Positions 11,465 through 21,179 of a DNA stretch of 64,000 nucleotides are shown here, piece by piece. Numbering within the stretch: the first letter of the stretch is position 1; every line of letters starts with the position of its first letter. The notes beneath the pieces are model-generated. The model was not told where the DNA came from, ran no database searches, and saw only the letters and a program-made list of their open reading frames with translations. The DNA comes from Euglena gracilis (Eukaryota > Euglenida > Euglenophyceae > Euglenales): assembly GCA_039621445.1 (NCBI GenBank), contig CP154956.1:95174406-95238405 (forward strand). Direction: 5' to 3'. A program made the translations under genes and the position numbers.

Positions 11465-13200
11465 AAAGAAAGACAAGACAAGACAAGAGAAATAAAGAGA
11501 AGAGAAGAGAAATAAGAGGAGAGAGAGAAGAGAAGAGAAGAAGAGAAGAGCGGGAGAGAAGGGAGAAGAGAAGAGAAGAGAAGAGAGAAGACAGAGAAGA
11601 GAAGGGAAGAGAAGAGAAGAGAAGAGAAGAGAAGAGAAGAGAAGAGAAGAGAAGAGAAGAGAAGAGAAGAGAGAGAAGAGAAGAGAAGAGAAGAGAAGAG
11701 AACAGAAGAGAAGAGAAGAGAAGAGAACAGAAAGAGAGAAAAGAGAGAGAGAAGAGAGAGAAGAGAAGAGAAGAGAAGAGAAGAGAAATAAGAGAAGAGA
11801 AGAGAAGAGAAGAGAAAGAGAAGAGGAGAAGAGAAGACAAGAGAAGAGAAGAGAAGAGAGAGAAGAGAAGGGAAAGAGAAGAGAAGAGAGCAGAAGAGAA
11901 GAGAAGAGAGAGAAAAGAGAGAAGAGAAAGAAGAGAGAGAAGAGAAGAGAAGAGAAGAGAAGAGAAGAGAAAGAGAGAAAGAGAGAAGAGAAGAGAGGAC
12001 AAGAGAAGAGAGCGAGAAGAGAAGAGAAGAGAAGAGAAGAAGAGAAGAGAAGAGAAGAGAAGAGAAGAGAAGAGAATAGCAAGAGAAGAGAAGAGAAGAG
12101 AAGAGAAAGAGAAGAGAAGAGAAGAGAGAAGCAAGAGAAGACAAGAGAAGAGAAGAGGAGACAGAGAAAGAGAAGAGAAGAGAAGAGAGAGAAGAGAAGA
12201 GAAGAGAAGAGGAGAAGAGAAGAGAAGAGAAGAGAAGAGAAGAGAAGAGAAGAGAAGAGAAGAGAAGAGAAGAGAAGAGAGAGAACAAAAGAGAGAGAAG
12301 AGAAGAGAAGAGAGAAGAGAGAGAGAGAAGGGAGAGAGAAGAGAGAGAAGAGATAAGGGAGAAGAAGAGAGAAGAGAAGAGAGAAGAGAGAGAAAGAGAA
12401 GAGAAGAGAAGAGAAGAGAAGAGAAGAGAAGGAAGAGAAGAGAAGATAAGAGAGAGAAGAGAAGAGAAGAAAGAGAAGAGAAGAGAAGAGAAGAGAAGAG
12501 AAGAGAAGAGACGAGAAGAGAACAATAGAAGAGAAGACAGAGAAAAGAAGAGAAGAGAAGAGAAGAGAAGAGAAGAGAATAGAAGAGAAGAGAAGAGAAG
12601 AGAATAGAATAGAAGAGAAGAGAAGAGAAGAGAAGAGAAGAGAAGAGAAGAGAAGAGAAGAGAAGAGAAGTGAAGGAAAGAGAGAGAAGACAAGAGAACA
12701 GAAGGAGAGATAAGAGAAGAGAAGAGAGAGAAAGAAGAGAAGAGAAGAGAAGAGAAGAAGAGAAAAGAAGAGAAGAGAAGAGAGAAGACAAGAGAAGACA
12801 AGAGAAGAGAAGAGGAGAGAGGAAAGAGAAGAGAAGAGAAGAGAAGAGAAGAGAAGAGAAGAGAAGAGAAGAGAAGAGAAGAGAAGAGAAGAAAGAGAAG
12901 AGAACAGAGAAGAGAAGAGAGAGAAGAGAAGAGAAGAGAAGAGAAGAGAAGAGAAGAGAAGAGAAGAGAAGAGAAGAGAAGAGAAGAATAAGAGAAGAGA
13001 AGAGAAGACAAGAGAGAAGGGGGAAGAGAAGAAGAGGACAGAAGAGAAGGACAGAGAGGAGAGAAGGGAGATATAGAGAGAGAGAAGAGAAGAGAAGAGA
13101 AGAGAAGAGAAGAGAAGAGAGAGAATAGAAGAGAAGAGAAGAGAAGGAGTAGAGATAAGAAGAGAAGAAAGAGAAGATAAGAGAAGAGAATAGAAGAGAA
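11465..13200. repeat. 1.7-kb (GAGAA)n pentanucleotide array
   Basis: Strand-asymmetric purine array of AGAGAAGAGA with scattered GAGAGAGAA, GGAGA and ACAAG variants. A pentamer cycles through all three frames, which leaves very long open frames on the minus strand (Ser/Leu/Phe repeats). These have no start context, no composition change and no splice signals and are not genes. Confidence 0.95.
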
Positions 13201-13530
13201 TATAAGATGAAGATAATGAGAAGAATATAATATAATATAATAGAAGATAATATAAGATATAATATAATAGAAGAGATTTATAATATAATATAAAATCTAA
13301 TATAATAGAATATAATATAATGATAATGTGATATATATAATATGACATAATATAATGTATCATAATATGATATAATTTATAATATATAATATAATATAAT
13401 ATAATATAATATAATATAAATATAATATAATATAAGTAATATAATATAAGTAATGTAATATAATATAATATAATATAATATAATATAATATAATATAATA
13501 TTATATAATATAATGTGGTATAATATAATG
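13200..13530. repeat. (TAATA)n pentanucleotide array
   Basis: Continues directly from the GAGAA array through mixed units (AGAATATAAGATG). The pentamer length is retained while G is replaced by T, so one array appears to have turned into the other. Confidence 0.85.
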
Positions 13531-13532
13531 TA

Positions 13533-14188
13533 AACCCCCCCCATTTAAACCGACCCGTCGGTTTAGGACTTTTGGGTTGGCGGAAATCCTCGAGGGGGTC
13601 GGTTTAGACGGGGGGTCGTCTCGACCCGGTTAAGGCGCTGCCGGGGGTCGTCAGCGGTCATCCTTAACAAGCGGGTTGATGTTAGCAAGGCAATTTCAAT
13701 CGGCAAATGCCCAATTTGGTTGGCCAATGCCTAACTTTGAGTGACAAATGCCTAACTTGGGATGCAAATTCTTATTTTCGGTGGCAAATGCTGAATTTTG
13801 GGTGTCATATCCAATTTTTGGAGGCAAACTGCCTAATTTTGGGTGCAAACTTCAAATTCTACATAGCAAATGCCTAATTTTGTAATTTTTGGGTTCCAAC
13901 ACCAATTTTTCGGAAGAAAATGCCCAATTTGAGGTGCAAACTCCAAAAATTTTGAAGCAAATGCCAAATTTTGGGTGTAAAATCCTAATTTTGGGTCATC
14001 AATACTAATTATTCAATGAGCATGGACGCTCTTTCCGTTGGCGGCTTCCATTATGTTGCGCATGTTTGTTATCCAACTTGCCATGGGTCGGTTTATTTCT
14101 TTTTTTGGTTGAAATTCTGCAATGGGTCGGTTTGGAAGGGTAGGTCGGTTTAGAAGGGGAGTCGGTTTAAATGGGGGGGGGGGGGGTT
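13533..14188. mobile_element. 656-bp TIR element with TA target duplication
   Basis: The left end is AACCCCCCCCATTTAAACCG. The right end reads, on the opposite strand, AACC(C)nCATTTAAACCGAC. Both outer ends abut TA (13531-13532 and 14189-14190). Subterminal GTCGGTTTA motifs recur on both sides. The centre (about 13680-14000) is a degenerate ~24-bp tandem repeat with the core GGCAAATGCCTAATTTTGGG. There is no coding capacity. TIR plus TA duplication is the known pattern of Tc1/mariner-type non-autonomous elements. Confidence 0.75.
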
Positions 14189-14867
14189 TAGTATAATACA
14201 TATGTATATATATTAATACGATATTGATAAAAAAATCACAGCCCCACATCTACCATGATCGACATCTCATTTCCCCCTTAAAGACATCACCCAGATCTCA
14301 AAAAGAATGGACTTAAGAACGAGTCCCAGGCAGTCATTATCCTGGTGACAGATGATATGACTGTCTCTCAAAGATTTTATGCAATGAAATTGAACAATTT
14401 TTTTATTGAAATATGTGGGGCATAACTCCCGTGTGCAAGTTGCCATTGTTACCGGGAGAAAATGCACCGATCAACGTTCATTTGTTTATTTGCTCCTGCT
14501 GTCCTTTCTTTGAAAAGGCAAAAAAACCTAAGACCACAAAAAAAACCAAAAAAACCAAAGTATCTGTGTTGCTTGTGAATCCTGTTCATAGGGATATAGG
14601 GATGGCAAGAACTGATGCGGGTACCCGAGAGGGCAGATCACACTTCACATAGAACCACCAGGTGTTGGAAGGAAAACAAACAGAAGACAACAAAGTACGA
14701 GAGGCAGGGTGGCGACGGCAGCGAGGTGAGCAACCTTGCTAACCTGAAACAAATCACTAGAGTTAGCTACTCAAAATGAAATAGTTCTTTGTTATTTGTT
14801 ATGAACAGCTAGGGAGACATCCCTGGGGAGAGGTTTCAGTTATGCATCCTTGCTTTTGATTTTTCTT

Positions 14868-15205
14868 TCGGGGCGACGGCAGTACAGTTGGGGTTTTTTG
14901 GGGACCCCCCCCTCCCCCCCCCTGTACAGTTGGGATTTTTGGGACCCCCCCCCCTAGTGCTGAACGGTCCGAGACAGATGAAAATTTTGACACCAAAAAT
15001 GGCATTTTTGGACCAAAAAAAGGCCCTAAAAAATTTTTCCGGCGCCTTCGGCGCCGGTTTTTGGCCAATTTTTGAGGGGGGGGGTTGGCAGTACAGTTGG
15101 GACCCCAGGACCCTCCCCCCCCCTGTGTTGAGACAGTACAGCAAAAAGTGCCAAAAAATGCAAAAAAAACTGACCTCGGGACCCCCCCTCCCCCCCCCCC
15201 CTGCC
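14868..15205. mobile_element. ~340-bp G/C-tract hairpin insertion
   Basis: Absent from copy 1, where TTCTTTCTGGTTGCC is continuous. The flanks here are TTTTTCTTTCGGGG on the left and GCTCCTTCTCGTTGCC on the right, which may be an eroded target duplication. Inside, TACAGTTGGGA followed by C runs occurs three times, with a perfect CCGGCGCC-TTC-GGCGCCGG hairpin at 15039-15057 next to AAAAATTTTT. Non-coding. Confidence 0.6.
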
Positions 15206-15667
15206 AAAGCTCCTTCTCGTTGCCATTCACAAGATTTGGACACATATGCATAAACCTCGAGTATTTTGGCTATGTTGTTTGATATATAATTTATTAATGA
15301 ATAAATTGATAATTCATAATAATTGTCAATAATAGTTTAATTGAGTAATTGATTGACTGGTCGAAAAATTAATATTTTAATATCATGAATCAGAAACATT
15401 TGTTTGGCGACAGCAGCATGGCTTTGTGGCTCTCCAGCTTTACATGATATTTTCCTTGGTGCAGCGAATTGGCCACCCACTATTTATTGGACTGCTGCCT
15501 CCTGTGCGATGGGATGACAACTTAAGCTCGGATGGAGTTCGGGATGAGGTTATGGTGGGGAATTAGTCAGGGTTCAGCAGTTACGCCTCACTTTAAACCT
15601 TCGGAATTGATTTAAACCTTGATGAATGTGCAAACTCTGGGAGTCTGGCCATAACCCCCCCAATTTA

Positions 15668-15884
15668 CCCTCACCCCCCCCCCCCTCAAAGTGGCCACCC
15701 TCCAGACACCGTGGGACCCCAAAATGGCCACTCTGGCAGGGGGGACACTTTGGGGGGGGTCAAGTTTTGGCCTCCGGCGCCTTTGGCGCCAAAGGAAAAT
15801 GGCCACTTTGGGGGGGGGTACCCTGAAATTTGCCAAAAAGTTTGGCCACTTTGGGGGGAGGGACACTTTGAGGGGGGGTGAGGG
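15668..15884. mobile_element. 217-bp TIR element with TA duplication (empty site present)
   Basis: The left end is CCCTCACCCCCC followed by CTCAAAGTG. The right end is CACTTTGAGGGGGGGTGAGGG. TA lies on both sides (15666-15667, 15885-15886). The paralogous site in copy 1 (about 1967-1983) reads AATTTAAGCAAACC with one TA, matching the predicted empty site AATTTAACCAAACC. The centre is GGCGCC-TTT-GGCGCC (15776-15790). Non-autonomous, Tc1/mariner-like by structure. Confidence 0.85.
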
Positions 15885-16149
15885 TAACCAAACCTCAGGC
15901 TGAAACAACCGACACCCAAATTTAACAACCCTTGGGATCAGGGCGATATTCAAATTAAATTTGAAACTAGAGTTACCATACACAACTCAAATTTAGAGCT
16001 TTCGATCGTTGCATTGTCCATATTGCCATTTTTAAAATTAAAAACCGACAAAATAAAAGTGCTTGTTCCTGAAAAAAAAACGTGCCACTTGCTGTTTTCA
16101 TATTGAAAAAGAAGTATTTTTCTGTTGACCGTTTAGTACAAAAGACTTC

Positions 16150-16722
16150 TCCCACGAAGCTATCACTCAGGAGGGTTCACCCACCTCGAGAGGTTCTGCG
16201 CACAGTCCCGAGCTTTGCTCCACATTGCAATCTGGAGCCAACAAAACCCAACAACAGTGCCAACCTGCCAACCTCGAAACCACTTGTTGTTCAGAAGAGG
16301 AAAGGAGGGGGGAGGGGAAAAAGGGTCGAAATCTGCCGCTTCAGACAACTGGTCACAGGGGAGTGGCTAGCGCCCCCTGGGTGGATGGATGCTGGACTTT
16401 GCTCTCGGTGTGCGCGCGTTTTGATGGAGGGAGAATTTCAAATGATTCTTTTTGGTCTCACCCCCCCCAAAAAGAGTTTCATCGTTTTGACACAAAATGG
16501 GGTTTCAATGATCTGTACAGAAACACTTTAATATCCATTGATATCATTTGGCCGAATGGGCTCTGAAATCCTTGGTCTGGTCAACGTTGGGGGGATTGAT
16601 TGTCCTGTATGCCAGTTATTTTTGTTGCTTATCATAAATCAAAGAAATAAATTGAAGGCACACTCTCGCATGAGCTCAACACCTCAAAAATTGGTCATGA
16701 GAGAACTCTTTGGAAAATGTGA
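16150..16722 (+). repeat. dispersed repeat, second half, copy 2
   Basis: Direct match to 8640-9233. After 16722 the two copies diverge (GTGACCACAAAGG against GTGAATTGCGTGA), which marks the end of the unit. Confidence 0.8.
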
Positions 16723-16839
16723 CCACAAAGGCAGACTTGAAGAAAAAAAAACGTCCTGAACGGGCACCTATGGCCACTTCCCATTCTGGTGCCAAAATCG
16801 GCCCTGGTCGGCCCTGGTTGGCAAATGGTCGGCTGTTGG

Positions 16840-17010
16840 TGAGGGGCAGAGGTATTCCTGAGGCTACATTTGCCGACTTTTAGCCGCCATTTTTGTTGCT
16901 TTTGAGTGCTTTGGGCAACTTTTGCTGACCCTGGGCTGCTTTCTGCTGCCCTTGAGCTGCCTCTCGGCCTCTTTTGGTACTTCTGTTTTGCTGTTTTTTT
17001 TAACTGCTCT
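16840..17010. repeat. degenerate ~11-bp minisatellite, inverted relative to 9650-10020
   Basis: Reiterated CTTTTGGCNNC / GCTGCCCTT units, including TTAACTGCTCTTGGC, which is the complement of a segment near 9840. Confidence 0.5.
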
Positions 17011-17339
17011 TGGCAACTCAGTTTCATTGGCTCTGAAACCATTTTGAGATTCTGTCGGGCGTTTTCTTTGGGCGGTTTCTGCGCGTCGATAGGTCCCCAC
17101 CCACCTTTTATGTTGAAGCCTGATGCCATTTGACCACCAGCCTTTTCCCCACCAACCATTTATCCCTCAGCCTTGGAATGCCCCTCCCGGCTGAAGTATG
17201 GTCAGTCTCATCACTCCACTCCGTTTTTCGTTCTTGTCGAGCATTGAACGTTCCGGTGCTTGAAACGGGGAAATCAACAGGAAACGAACGTTGACAAATT
17301 TGACCACTCGAGGTCCATTCGAACCGCAACTTGGTGAAC

Positions 17340-17785
17340 GCACACAGTGATGGCCTGCTCCCGAGTCCGCTGCAGAGGTACCTGGCAGACCACCCCACTG
17401 ATGAGACTGCAAGTGTTGATGCACAGCCTGAGGTTCCCACCAGGGCTCAAATGTCCTCAATCGCCGATTCCAGAAACCACTCCTCAAACGCCATTTGAAC
17501 CCCAAACACAATCACAGCCCGTGCTGCATGTTGGATAGTTTCTGATACCCTCCATTGCAGTCATTTGTTCCAGGGGCAGGCAACACTCCCCTGGCCGCAG
17601 TGCAGGTTGGCAGCCCCCTGCCAATGGCTGCGTGACCGCCTCCCACTATGGGTCCCGGGCTTCGGCATATCGTTCTAAGCCTCTAAGCCCGGCATGCCCA
17701 CAGGTCTACAGACCTGGGCAGACAATTTCTGACCCAGTCTTTCATCAACGGATGGCTGTTTTGATCCCTGCGCAATCCACCAACC
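17340..17785. repeat. dispersed repeat copy (see 11020-11450)
   Basis: Contains GGTCTACAGACCTG and CTCCCACTATGGGTCCCGGG in inverted sense relative to 11240-11400, and CACCAGGGCTCAAATGTCCT in direct sense relative to 11430. Confidence 0.65.
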
Positions 17786-17879
17786 CCAAACCGACCCAAG
17801 TGGTGGAAAAAAAAAGCAAAAAAGATTATGCAGTTCAATGGCGGTATTGTACTTGTCAGAGAGTTACAGCTAGCGGACA

Positions 17880-18050
17880 CCCGAGTTGGGAATTTCGGAC
17901 AAAATGAAGATCCCTTTTGGACAAGTTTTGTTGTCCCTCACGGACACCTCCCGTGGCCACCATTATTGGTCCCCAATGGACAAGAGGTTTAGGCCCCCAT
18001 GGACATTTTCGTTGAGCCCGCGTGGACACTATGTGCGGGACTCGTGATTT
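17880..18050. repeat. degenerate ~24-bp repeat array A
   Basis: Units resemble TTAGGCCCCCATGGACATTT, with variants TGGTCCCCAATGGACAAGAG and GAGCCCGCGTGGACACTATG. A second array of the same unit on the opposite strand lies at 19870-20045. Confidence 0.6.
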
Positions 18051-18059
18051 TTCCCCCCC

Positions 18060-18780
18060 TTTCCGTTCCTACAGTTTTTGTTTACCTCATGCCTGTGGGT
18101 TGTTCTGACAATGTCACTGCTTGACCCCTTTCCCACCCCACCCATTACAGACTGTTTTCTTGTTTGACAAGTGACCCAAATTTTTCCTTGCTTGTCACCT
18201 TTTAATTTTTACCCACATGTTGCCCACTGCTGAACAAAAGAACTCCAACCCCAAGCAGTGAAATGCCATCGATCTCGGCCACCATCGTCGAAGGCGAAAT
18301 CAACAACTGCCTCCATCCAAAACTGCTCTTCATGTGCCCCATTTGATATTTTTTGCCCATCCTTTTTTTTCTTCCAATGGTTTCTCTATCAATGAAGTGG
18401 GGATTGGAGGTTGTTCTAAGGTTGGTCAATTTAATTAACAATGAAGGGTGCCAAACGATTAAGATTATTTGCGGACAAAAAGCCAGGAAGTCGAGTTTTT
18501 TCCCCCCAAATTATGCACTGCATGAAAAAAGTGCCAAAGAATCATGATGGAAATCAACATGGCCGCAGATGTTCCCTTCCACCCCAAGTTTCAAGGTCAG
18601 CTCAAGACCCTCATCATGATGTCATAACGATGGGAAAACCTGAGGGGGCATTAATCGTTCGTAAACGTTCTCACCCCCCAATTAATCGGCAAAAATCGTT
18701 CGGCCCTGTCGATGTAGATTAATCGGGCAACCTTAGTTGAATGACGGGGGCACCCTCGGCATATGGAGGGGCCTCGGCCA
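18060..18780. other. no certain gene
   Basis: Mixed unique DNA between a repeat array and the minus-strand exon at 18786. An extension of that exon to about 18735 is possible. Nothing else recognised. Confidence 0.4.
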
Positions 18781-18785
18781 TGTAC

Positions 18786-18980
18786 GCAGTGGTAAAACCA
18801 AGGCACAGCACGTTCCGACGTTGGACATCCAAAAATGCTTTTCTCCTCAACCGCCGCCACCACCGTAATCAATTCCTCCTCAGTGAGAGCAGTGTTGGAT
18901 GGATGGCCCTTCCATCCAGTAGCCTCCTTGTCCAAAGCCTTCGCTGCCATAGGAGCAAAGAAGGCTGTGAACTTGGGGAA
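18786..18980 (-). CDS. internal exon of an unknown protein
   Basis: A textbook acceptor (CTCCTCCGTCTCTCAG, on the minus strand) precedes a 65-codon open frame of phase 0 that contains AAKALDKEATGWKGHPSNTA and TEEELITVVAAVEEKS. A possible donor (TGC|GTACAT) closes it; the frame stays open to about 18735, so the exon may be longer. Composition is balanced and soluble. No domain recognised. Neighbouring exons were not placed: upstream sequence near 19.0-19.3 kb is open on both strands without clear splice sites. Confidence 0.45.
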
Positions 18981-19869
18981 CTGAGAGACGGAGGAGACCA
19001 GATTGGTGGGCCGTTGCGATCTCACACCTTGTACACGTGGACTGAACACGTTTATCTGCCAAAAAACCGTGTTCACTACCCAGAGGGAAACGGACAGAAA
19101 GATCACAAGAGCAGTCGTACCAGATGATTGTTGAGTGTCTCCAAGAGTCACCAACGACGGTGGGGGAGGATATATGCAAACATATTGCAAACACCTCGTG
19201 GCCTGACGGCCAGGACACACGACGGACACACCACATCACAAACATCCCGGGCCTCTCCAGGGATGTTTGGGAGCAAACAACTTTTTTTTTGAGAAACATT
19301 TGTGAAAAGATGGTGACATTCGTAAAAGTGGAGAGAGTGTTTTGGATGTTGGTCGGCAAAGAGACCACCTGTTCTGTTAAATGACCCATAAAAAGCTGTA
19401 CATTGTATTTTCACATGATCTAAATTGAGGTGAGTTTAGTGCTTTTGAAAAGCTGTGTACCCCGTCACAGCCGCTGTTGCCTCTTGCTTTGCATGATACG
19501 CAGTGGACACAAAGCTGTTTAAGCTTGAAGGTTATTTTTTGCATATTTGTTCAAACATGGACACAAACCACAGTTGCAATGTTTAGGGAATGTTCATTGC
19601 TACCAAGAAAGGTTGCTTCAGAAAAATTTAATTTATAGACAGAAAGTTTGGCCATCAATGTGAATGTGTGGCATTGTAATGAGAGACAGTGTGGAACAGC
19701 TTCGGAGAAGTTACTGGATGATCCCTCTGCCCTCCACATTTGTGACACTTTGGGAGTTGTAGCTTAGCCCCACCTTTTGGGTGGAAGATGATCAAATACT
19801 CAGACTCTCAAAGACATTCCATCTAATTTCATTTGGATCGCAGCGTCTGCCGTGGAATTTTCAGTTCCA

Positions 19870-20045
19870 GGTTTCAGACGGGTTTCCCTGCAAAAAGTGT
19901 CCATCGGGGCCTAAACTTCATGGGCCGGGGGGTTTTCTATTTGTGTCCCTGGGGGCTCTACAGAAAAGTCCCCCAGTCTCCCATTTCCTGCCCAGCGGGG
20001 GCCAACGAAAATGTCCAGCGGGGTCCAACAATTGTGTCTGCCGGC
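19870..20045. repeat. degenerate ~24-bp repeat array B, inverted copy of array A
   Basis: Units such as TGTCCATCGGGGCCTAAACT and AAAATGTCCAGCGGGGTCC are complements of those at 17880-18050. The two arrays therefore form a large, loose inverted repeat about 2 kb apart. Confidence 0.55.
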
Positions 20046-20111
20046 TGTATAAGTCACATTCTGAAATTTAGTTATTTAGAAGAGTTTTATTCATATACTG
20101 AAATTTAATTA

Positions 20112-20736
20112 CTGTCATAGGAAAAAATAGAATCCGGAAAAAATAACATCTAAGTCCTTTTCAGATGGTATTTAATCAGGTGTTATTTTTTCCCCATTTG
20201 CTCCAGAAACAAAATGAAAATAGATAGGATGGATAAAATGGATAGGATGAGGGATGAAGAAAACGACCGATCATTATCATATGACGAGGCCGTCCATCTT
20301 GCATTCAATCCTTGCCTGGTTTGAAGCAAAGGATGTACCGTTTCATGGCTCATGCGTTGGATACTCACACCGGATTTTTTTCTGTTGGGATGCGAGTTCA
20401 TTATCTACTGCCTTGTTTAGTCAATTTCCCCGTGGTAGTCCAGCCCTTTCCAGTCTGGGTTGCGTGATTCCAACTCTTGCAAACATACAGGCCCAAGAGG
20501 ATGCGCAGTCACAAGCCAGTCAAGCCATTGGAGATGCAACTGCAGCTGATGAGCTTCTGACGGTTTGACCTCAAATTCACCAGCCCTTGGCACAAGCACT
20601 GTGCGTTGTCCAGATAACCTGTTCAGTGCCTTTTGACCTAGCTTTATGCATTTGGCAAGCCTCTCTGGATGTTATTTATTCAGATGTTTTTTTTCCAGCT
20701 GTTATTTTTTCCGGATTCTATTTTTTCCTATGACAG
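20112..20736. mobile_element. 625-bp TIR element, 37-bp perfect inverted repeats, TA duplication
   Basis: Both ends read CTGTCATAGGAAAAAATAGA on their own strand and stay identical for 37 bases. TA flanks each end (20110-20111, 20737-20738). Subterminal ATAACATCTG/CAGATG motifs repeat. The flanking DNA on both sides also shares AGAGTTTTATTCA followed by a similar AAATTTAATT, so the element sits between two short direct repeats. An internal open frame of about 104 codons has no recognised domain, so it is most likely a non-autonomous Tc1/mariner-like element. Confidence 0.85.
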
Positions 20737-20759
20737 TATTCAGCAGAGTTTTATTCACA

Positions 20760-20990
20760 TTCTCAAATTTAATTGTTTGGTTCATTATTATTATTATTAT
20801 TATTAACCGCTTTCTGTGTGGTTGTTTGTGTGTGTCTTCAAATGAATAGAAAAGTTGAAATTGGGAAACGGAGCAGAAAGACCTTCCCTCGATGGAAGCA
20901 AGAAAAACATGAACAACCAGACTTTTGGGGTCGGCCAGTGGAGACCCCGGCAACTTTCTGAGCGGCAAAATATGCCAACATCGGAGGCCT
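20760..20990 (+). repeat. dispersed repeat copy (see 11020-11450)
   Basis: Direct match to 11036-11200 with a (TTA)n expansion at 20786-20806 and point changes. Confidence 0.65.
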
Positions 20991-21055
20991 TGCGTCAATT
21001 TTGGCAATCATCCTGGCAGGGGGAGGACAAACTTCTGCAGCGTTAGTAAGAGACT

Positions 21056-21136
21056 TCAGGTCCGGCAGGTGAACCAGCTCCACGGGGCGAACTTCACCCA
21101 CTCCTCGGTGGCGGCGTCGGGGGGCAGCCCCCTTTG
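21056..21136 (-). CDS. candidate last exon, 26 residues
   Basis: After a CACCAG acceptor on the minus strand the frame encodes PPDAATEEWVKFAPWSWFTC and ends at TGA. Almost every third position is G or C, unlike the surrounding DNA. This is typical of the coding segments in this window. No family recognised and the upstream exons are not placed. Confidence 0.35.
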   Translation of the reverse strand, partial: QRGLPPDAATEEWVKFAPWSWFTCRT

Positions 21137-21179
21137 CTGGTGCTTGCAATATGGCAGAATTCGGACTGGGTCTTTCAGA

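Larger units (their letters stand above)
14464..16145 (+). repeat. dispersed repeat, first half, copy 2
   Basis: Counterpart of 896-2213 carrying two extra inserts (14868-15205 and 15668-15884). It is contiguous with the second half at 16150-16722, so copy 2 shows the uninterrupted order of the ~2.3-kb unit. Confidence 0.8.

Noticed and set aside
11331-13363. Very long minus-strand open frames (up to ~640 codons) of Ser/Leu/Phe
   Set aside because: Produced by the (GAGAA)n array; no start context, splice sites or composition change.
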